Below are positions 56,842 through 64,000 of a DNA stretch of 64,000 nucleotides, in pieces. Location: positions 1 to 64,000 of the forward strand of contig CALYLX010000090.1 in the NCBI GenBank assembly GCA_944990035.1, read 5' to 3'. Position 1 is the first letter of the stretch. The number at the start of each line of letters is the position of its first letter. The stretch comes from Clitopilus passeckerianus. Taxonomy: Eukaryota; Basidiomycota; Agaricomycetes; Agaricales; Entolomataceae. The notes beneath the pieces were generated by a model. It ran no database searches, had not been told where the DNA came from, and saw only the letters and a program-made list of their open reading frames with translations. The position numbers were made by a program, and so were the translations under genes.

Positions 56842-59053
56842 TTAAGGTATTGTGGAAAAAACATCCTCTCCCACAGCGAAGAGAAATGATTGTTTCGCAT
56901 ACACCCATGAATCCGTAGTCCAAGGAGATGTCAGAGGCGTATTTGCAGGGAGTCCTTCCAATTGCTTGTCGATGCTGTCCATGATTCCGAGCATCCTCTG
57001 CGTTTCTGATCCCATGAAAGTTGGCTGCACTGTGATCGAGGAGTCTTCCATGGACAATTGAACGTCCACTAGATTCTTCTGGTGGAGGGCAGCTACGCCA
57101 TCAAGACAAAGCCTGACACGAGATATTTTCTCGTGGATGGGTATATGCATTTCGACGGACTGCTGCAACCAATCCATGACGTCTTCAACCAGAACTGGAG
57201 CCTCGCTGTCAGAAGTGAGGAAACCAAGTATCTTCCAGTAGTTGGCCAAGTTGGAGTCGTTGATCTTATTCTTTGCCAGCAGAGACTTGAGCATGGCTAG
57301 AAGCTGTTTGTGGAGTTCTGCATTCGTGGAATTGTCAGCTCGTAAAATCTAGCTGGGAATCCCAAGCGACCTACCGTCACGAAGTGGTAACCAAGAAAGC
57401 ACAATTCCCAGTACCTCCAACACGATCGCAGTGCTCCCCGGTATGTCCGCTTCACTATTCCCAATCCTCACGCACTGTTCCACACACCTCATCGCAAGCT
57501 CTCTATCCGCTGTATGATGCATCAAAAGGTAGCTCATCAGGATAAGCTCCTTCGCCGTCGAGTACACAGGCTCGTCCTGATCCAGCGTCTCATGATGCCT
57601 CAGCGTCGGGACCAGCATACCCGTCAAGGGCACGACGGGGTCCATCGTGTCCTCAACCCTCTTCGCCACACACCTCGCCGCCATCTCGTTATCCATGCTC
57701 TCCAAGCAATGGTATATGCTCCTGATCGCGTCGACATGTCGCTTGAACGTCTGGCTCGTCCATTCAAGAGCGCGTTCGGTGTATTTCCCATGCGTCTGCC
57801 AACGAAGGTCGTATTCGACCCAATTTGAATCTGGCACCCAGGAGGGACCTTGCAAGTAGTTGGCCATGGTGCCAACTCCCATAATCTGCGACTGGAGCCT
57901 GGAAAAGAGGCAGACGAGCCAGGTCACGAAGAGGTGGAAAGCCCAGGATTGTGGGGATTTGTATGCACATTGTATGGCGGGCTCGTCAGCTGGTTTCGGG
58001 CCTGTGAAGTGGAAGAGATACTGGAAGGTAGGAAGGGCGGTGGTTAATATCAGCAGCAACATGGCCAGCCCAGCAACCACCGAGGCAACGGAGGCCACGA
58101 CCGGGTTGAGGCTCCATAGAAGATCCAGAAGCCCTGCGAAGAATAGCACGAGAGCAGCTTGGAGGAGTAAAGGGAGGGAGGATAAGATCTTGGGGACATG
58201 CCACCCATTCAGCCCTTCGAACCTCATTTGGCGAACGGGGAACGCGTCCCGTGGGGAGAGGCTTTCGTACCGCTGGTACTCACGTAGCCATTGCTTGCAT
58301 AGGATACCAACAAGCACTGCCGTGAGAGCTAGCGTGAGGCTCGTGAACCAGAGAACGTTGATCCTGACGGCTGCTGCGGAGCCCTCGAAGGTGCCGCCCG
58401 GTAGGGAAATAGATTGTGGGATTGTGCTGTTTGTGTCTAGTATTGACAGTTGCTTTGATATTTGGATGAGCACAAGGTTGGTTGTATCTTCAGCATCGTC
58501 TTGTAACCATCGGTATGATTCAACGGTGAAGGCGGTTACTGCAGCTGAGAATAAACCTGCCTAAACACCAGAGGTTGTAAGCAGCCTTCCCCAGTGAGAA
58601 ACTAGAGGAACGTACAAATACGAGAAGGGTATCCACCTCCTCCCTCCAAGCTCTACACATCTCATCGTCGACCGTCCGTACAAGATTAAAGCAGTTGCCC
58701 CATGGGTTGCCATCGCTGCTTAGTAGTGAATGGTATGGTTCACTTGGACCCGAACGCCATGGATGAAAGGAGGTTGTAGAGCTTGCAGCCTTCACATCAA
58801 TTAGTTTGGATTCATATTAAATACAACGTTGTAGGTTCACCTCGCCCGATGTCCTAGTCGTTCTGGATTCCCGGTCAAGTTCCCGAAATCTCGCAGCAAC
58901 CCTCTTTCCAGGTGTACTGAGGCTCTTTAAGATGCCATTGCTAGTATCAGACCTTGAGGAATCGACCGAAGTCCGGCTTGGGGTCTCGGAGCCATGGTCT
59001 TCGAGAGTCATATCAGCTTGGGATATCCTGTTGGGTGTTCGTAACACCTCCAC
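56842..59053 (-). CDS. DUF6535-domain membrane protein
   Basis: Minus strand, four exons. An N-terminal Ser/Thr/Arg-rich region precedes the DUF6535 block: REEVDTLLVF joined to AGLFSAAVTAFTVESYRWL across an intron. It continues through SLTLALTAVLVGILCKQWLREYQRY and a set of helices (QAALVLFFAGLLDLLW; SVVAGLAMLLLILTTALPTFQY). At least four membrane segments are visible. The cytosolic C-terminal part is about 400 residues and helical, ending FAVGEDVFSTIP at 56842. This domain is abundant in Agaricomycetes; its function is unknown. The start could be 59053 or the Met at 59011. Confidence 0.85.
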
Positions 59054-59645
59054 AGCAGGTCAAGGAATGGACCGGCGGTAGCGGCTTCATAAGTATTCTT
59101 GTCGTCAACCGCTGGACAGGACAGAGTTGTATTGGACCTGGGTTGGATTCAATTGGGGGCAACGACGTCGAAGGATGGCTGTGTTCTGTCTGCACATGCA
59201 TAGCCTAGCTGAAGGCTTTTGAATGCAATCCTGCCGCCTCTGGTCTCGCTTCAAATGTGCACCTTCGCACCTGGCAGGGTTAATGCAAAGGCTGTAAGAG
59301 ACTGATGATCAATTATAAACAAGCTGCGAGAATCGTCATAATGCTTACTTGAGGCAGATAATAATACCCAGGATGGCCAATATGCTTGAGATTCTACGTG
59401 TGGTTAACGTAGCAGGTAGTTAGTGGCTTGAAGCGCACATAGTAGTCCAGATGCAATGGAATGTTATTATTGTACAATTGATATACAGGGAACTAGGTAA
59501 CGTGGTGGGGATATAATCGGAGAACTATGAGTCGGTATCGCATGTCAACATCCCATTCTTTCCTGTTGAAAGAATCCGAGACATACCAAGCACCAAAAGT
59601 AATAAATAGCAAAAAATAGGTAGGTACGAAGACAAGTAAAGAGGA
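59054..59645. other. Intergenic region
   Basis: About 590 bp, holding the promoter of the DUF6535 gene and the 3' flank of H2B. No gene is seen. Confidence 0.45.
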
Positions 59646-60208
59646 TTACTTGGCGCCAGCAGACGAGAACTTCGTCACTGATTTTGTGCCTTCAGAGATG
59701 GCGTGTTTTGCGAGTTCGCCAGGGAGGATGAGGCGAACGGATGTTTGGATCTCGCGCGAGGAGATGGTGGACTTCTTGGAGTATGATGCGAGCTCTGTTA
59801 GAGAAGATTGGTGAGTCAGGAATGGAAGGTGGAACGGAAAGACGACATACTGGAGGCCTCAGTTGCAATTCGCTCGAAGATGTCATTGACGAAGGAGTTC
59901 AAAATGGCCATTGCCTTGTTTGAAATACCAGTGTCAGGGTGAACCTGCTTAAGGACTAGAGAAATTTTACGTCAGTTCTCATTCTTTCAATGACCTCAAG
60001 GCCAAAAATAAATGCAGGTCGACTCACCCTTGTAGATGTAGGAAGAGTAAGTCTCCTTTCGGACCTTCTTCCTCTTCTTCTTTTCACCGTCAGTGGCAGG
60101 TGCAGCAGTCTTCTTTGCGGCCTTGGAAGCCTCAGTCGACTTAGCGGGAGCCTTGGAGGCAGTGGAAGCGGGGGCCTTGCCAGCGGTAGAAGCAGGTTTG
60201 GGAGCCAT
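59646..60208 (-). CDS. HTB1: Histone H2B
   Basis: Core histone. Minus strand from ATG at 60208. The Lys/Ala-rich tail [19 protein letters not shown] is followed by [17 protein letters not shown], then (after an intron) [19 protein letters not shown] and [16 protein letters not shown]. After a second intron come [19 protein letters not shown] and [19 protein letters not shown], including the conserved C-terminal helix Lys that is ubiquitinated in other fungi. It ends FSSAGAK at TAA 59646-59648. Three exons. Paired head-to-head with H2A. Confidence 0.97.
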
Positions 60209-60544
60209 TGCTGATGATTGTGTTGGTTTGAGAGGTGAACGACAAACGGTTGTGGTGGTCGTGGACGAAGATGTGGATTGACCACTGTGGAATGCAAGGG
60301 CACCTTTTAACCAGACGCGTTGGTTTGTAGGTGTTTGGTCCACCTAAACGCGCTTTTGTTGATCGTCGCGTCCGACGCGCTCATTTGTTTACGGCCACGT
60401 GACGCAACTGTACATATACCAGAGGTCCTTCTTGCTCGGTCTGTTTCTTCATCTGTGCCTCTTCACCTCTGCTATCACCCCACACACACTCCTTGGGCAT
60501 CAAACGCGGCTTTGCGCCTCAACCAAAACAACTTTTGAATCAAC
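60209..60544. promoter_or_regulatory. Bidirectional H2A/H2B promoter
   Basis: A 336-bp region between two histone starts. It contains a perfect MluI cell-cycle box ACGCGT at 60315-60320, further ACGCG cores near 60350 and 60374, and an E-box CACGTG at 60396-60401. In fungi ACGCGT is bound by the Mbp1-Swi6 factor at G1/S. TATA-like candidates are ACATATA at 60412-60418 (toward H2A) and the TTAAAA complement at about 60305 (toward H2B). S-phase control is expected but inferred. Confidence 0.6.
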
Positions 60545-61082
<538 letters not shown>

Positions 61083-62183
61083 AAGCCTTTCACTGATTCG
61101 GTTACTTCTTGGAGGGGACGCTTGTTGACATTATCATTTATAACTTCATATTTTGTACCACACCGCACTTGTATTATCCTCACCTAATTGCTGAACTGTA
61201 GTTAAAACGAAAAAAACTTCAAACATTAATTCTGTTGTATCCTATGTGTGATCTGACAAAGTGCCAGAGGGTCTAGGCCCTGATGGATTTTGATTGCGGC
61301 CGACCGGCACCGCTAAGCATCAGCCTGCTCCGAGCCTTCGCATTTGAAAACGGCATTGGTGTCTCCTCATGGCACCCTTTTATGAAATGCTGCGGTTAGA
61401 AAAACTACGTCAGAATGTCGGTGCGGGAGTCCCGTGTACGAAGGTTGGTTTCGAAAGCACGCATTTTTCGGTGAATATACTGCGTGAAACCACCGGGCGA
61501 CGTAGGCCTCTAATTCATCGGAGGTATTCCATCATCAGGAACCTGTAAGCCTCGGATTGTCGAAGTCGGCTAGTGGATTCCAGGTGGGTACTGAGTTTGA
61601 TGGGGCGGATGCCGATGGGCGTTTGGAGTAAAGATGAAGCGAAGGAACGGAAGTTATCACCCCTTTTTTGAAGCGAAGATGAATTCAGTACTCTTTTGCT
61701 CAAAGAGAGCATAGTTTTCGACGTTGACTCGAAGAAACTTAGCAGACTAGTTGTATCAAGTACCCTCTTTCTGTCAAAAAGAACTGGCGGAAATAGGAGT
61801 CGATCCCGTAGATTATGGTCCCTGGAAAGTGACGTCAGAATAGCGTACAAGGATCCTCGCAGTTTGAATTGGCATGGTGACGAAGAGGTAAGGAGACCCG
61901 AATAAGGCAGTGGACTCAACGCGGCGTACGACGTGCAGAAGCGTTTCGAGGACGTTTGAATTGCTAACGAGAACAGAAATGAAAAGGATATTCGAGGAAG
62001 TGAAAACAAGCACGGTGGAGTGCAATTGACGGCGTGAAAATATAAGGCCCGGAGTGGAGCTTGGCCCAAAAATTTGGTATCAACACTTTCTCCACACACT
62101 TTCTCTTAACAGGTCATCTGTCCGCCCGTTCAATCCTGGGCTGTGCCTTTTCTTTGTTTACACCATCGTAGATTGACTCTTCG
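61083..62183. other. Intergenic region, about 1.1 kb
   Basis: Holds the H2A 3' flank and the promoter of the RRM gene, with a TATAAG at 62041-62046. A minus-strand frame (61515-62099, 194 codons) is open but Ser/Leu-rich without motifs. It would overlap the promoter, and I do not support it as a gene. Confidence 0.4.
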
Positions 62184-64000
62184 ATGGACCAATTCAGACC
62201 GGTATGTTCTCTTGCACTCTTACCGTTCAGCCAAATGTTCCTAATGTTTAAACAAAAGCCTCTGAATTCTCCAAGGCAGATATCAAATGATGAAGTAGAA
62301 GCTGTTATTAAACTGGCCACGTCCTCTCGTGCAGCCTCTGCTTCAGTAAAGGACACGAGAACTCAATTATTCGTCGGAAATGCAAGTCCTAGCTTTACTA
62401 AATCCATGTTGTGAACTTATCATGTGTGCTATAGTTACCTTACCGAGTACGATGGCAGGATCTCAAGGACTTGTTCCGTCGCGCGGGCACTGTCCTACGC
62501 GCAGATGTCTCCCTCGGTCCGGATAATAGGTCTCGTGGCTACGGAACTGTGCTCCTAGCTACAGCAGAGGATGCAGGCAGAGCTATCGATATGTTCAACG
62601 GATACTCGTGGCAATCTCGTGTCCTCGAGGTTAGACCAGACCGCCTACCACCGGACTACGATGTCAACATACCGCCCTCCTTCTCCAGTGCTGCCGCTGC
62701 CCATCTCGGTACACCAGGTAGGCCACTAGAGGTCCTCGATTATTCGACCCTCCTGGACCTACAAAATAGTTTGCCAAGTCTACCCTCACGGAACCTATTT
62801 GTCGGGAATGTATGTGTTTTTTGACGTTATGTTGTTTCATACTTCTCTTCACTCTCATTCATATTCTAACTCTATTCCGAATTCCAGTTACCATTTCATT
62901 GTCAATGGCAAGATCTCAAGGACCTCTTCCGGCAAGCAGGCACCATTATACGTGCAGACGTGGCCCTCTCGCAGGACGGAAGATCACGAGGCTTCGGCAC
63001 GGTTTCCTTTGCCACTGAGCAAGATGCCGAGCGTGCAGTCAAAATGTTCAACGGCTACGAATACAACGGCCGGGCCCTGAAAGTAAATTTCGACAGATTT
63101 GCACAATTATCGGGAGGATCACAATCTCAATCATCATCGACGCCATCAGCTCTTACTTCTGCTGCAGTATTGGCGATGGCCTCGCCCGCCACCATTGCGC
63201 CTGCCGGGGAACCACAATTGTTGATGCCTGCCGCGTTGCATCCAAGTAATAACATCAAGCCGCCTTCGGCACAGTCAACAAGCTATCGGCTGGACCTGAA
63301 TCCTTCAACATCCTCCTCACCTTCACAATATGATGCCTGGAGTTCAGCTACGAGCCCCTTACTTTCCCATCAAATCGCCCGAGAAGAATCCGACCAGGAA
63401 CTGACGCAAAGTTTGGGTAGATTGGACCTCGAGTCACGATCAGTGTCGTCACTATTGAGGTCAAGACTTGGGCAGTCCCAGCCTTCGACAGCAGCGAGGT
63501 CAAATTCCGGGTCATCCAGCGGGAAACCTTCCAGTCTGAGAACGACGACTTCAAGCAGTTCTGTGGTATCTACTTCCTCGTCCGTCGCAGCATCCGCATC
63601 CACGTCTAATACATCCGAAAAGTCTACGCCGCCACAGGTTCCTTCTTCAAAGCAAGATCGCCGCCTTTCCTCTTCGTCATCGTCGCGGCACTCGCTTCTG
63701 CACTCCTCCGAATCTTCATCGAGTGCATCCTCTCCTGTAGCCCAGCATGCGTCAGGATCTCCCTCATCGTCCCCGACCGTGCCAACAAGCACGCAACAAG
63801 TACAACCCTCCTCATCCTCGGCACTACCCTCAAGACGCCAGCGTCCTGCCTCCTCACAACCTCTCCACCCACGGCACCCAGGACCCATAGCTCTGCCCCC
63901 CAGACCCAATGTCACCGGGTTCCCCTACATGCATGCCAAGAATCTCTCGCCAGGACAATTCCCAGGAATCTCACACCTGCACCATCCTGTTGGCTCACCA
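62184..64000 (+). CDS. Tandem-RRM RNA-binding protein (Gbp2/Hrb1-like), 3' end outside window
   Basis: A short first exon MDQFRP is followed by a linker. Then comes RRM1 (TQLFVGN, LPYRVRWQDLKDLFRRAGTVLRADV, SRGYGTVLLATAEDA) and RRM2 (RNLFVGN, LPFHCQWQDLKDLFRQAGTIIRADV, SRGFGTVSFATEQDA). The WQDLKDLFR-AG pattern resembles the Gbp2/Hrb1-type hnRNP/SR-like proteins that accompany mRNA to the cytoplasm. An intron interrupts both RRMs at the same place, just after LFVGN. The one in RRM1 (62382-62434) starts with GCAAGT, a GC donor; that in RRM2 starts GTATGT. After RRM2 there is a long Ser/Pro/Gln-rich low-complexity region (from about 63110) that is still open at the window end. Target RNAs are unknown. 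Confidence 0.88.

Noticed and set aside
61515..62099. 194-codon minus-strand frame
   Set aside because: Ser/Leu-rich composition without motifs, located in the promoter region of the RRM gene; probably chance.
63348..63915. Long minus-strand frames opposite the Ser-rich tail of the RRM protein
   Set aside because: Shadows of a Ser/Pro-rich coding strand, with no independent support.

Overview
The window is nuclear DNA from a filamentous basidiomycete, most likely an Agaricomycete (mushroom-type fungus). The genes are cut by many introns of about 50-60 nt with GT..AG ends. The gene families also fit: tandem ABCC transporters, many F-box proteins, a DUF6535 membrane protein, a secreted S41-like peptidase and an Arg7/Ecm42-type ornithine acetyltransferase. 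There are no operons. Several neighbours are divergent pairs that share a short promoter region. All exon models were read by eye from frames, splice signals and family motifs.

Layout. 1-12.8 kb: two direct-repeat ABCC transporters (the first cut off at the left edge) separated by a 664-bp TA-flanked inverted-repeat element that looks like a Tc1/mariner-type MITE. 13.4-14.9 kb: a single-pass surface protein with an Asn/Gly/Ser-rich stalk. 15.3-17.5 kb (-): malic enzyme. 17.5-20.9 kb: gene-poor DNA. 20.9-23.8 kb: a divergent pair of sugar oxidoreductases (SDR and zinc polyol dehydrogenase). 25.7-30.5 kb: S41-like secreted peptidase (-) and tRNA-dihydrouridine synthase (+). 31.1-40.4 kb: a dense housekeeping block with an F-box protein, Rud3-like golgin, Pol III subunit Rpc31, the mRNA export adaptor Yra1/ALY and the farnesyl/geranylgeranyl transferase alpha subunit.

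41.3-54.4 kb is a decay-prone block. It holds a broken aldo-keto reductase and four broken F-box-type genes, with an apparently intact sphingomyelinase-type phosphodiesterase and a small His/Cys protein between them. 55.0-64 kb: ornithine acetyltransferase, DUF6535 protein, a divergent H2B/H2A pair and a tandem-RRM RNA-binding protein that runs off the right edge.

The most interesting signal is inside the YRA1/ALY gene. One intron is 685 nt long, against about 50-60 nt for nearly all others. It contains nested perfect stems and a 13-bp perfect hairpin whose 5' arm is itself a 3'-splice-site sequence. Using that site would add four codons and then a stop. This suggests an RNA-structure-controlled poison splice site for autoregulation of an export factor, analogous to but different from the known YRA1 intron autoregulation in budding yeast. 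Other notable points are 7-8 nt micro-exons, one of which encodes a catalytic GNH motif, and two GC-AG introns.
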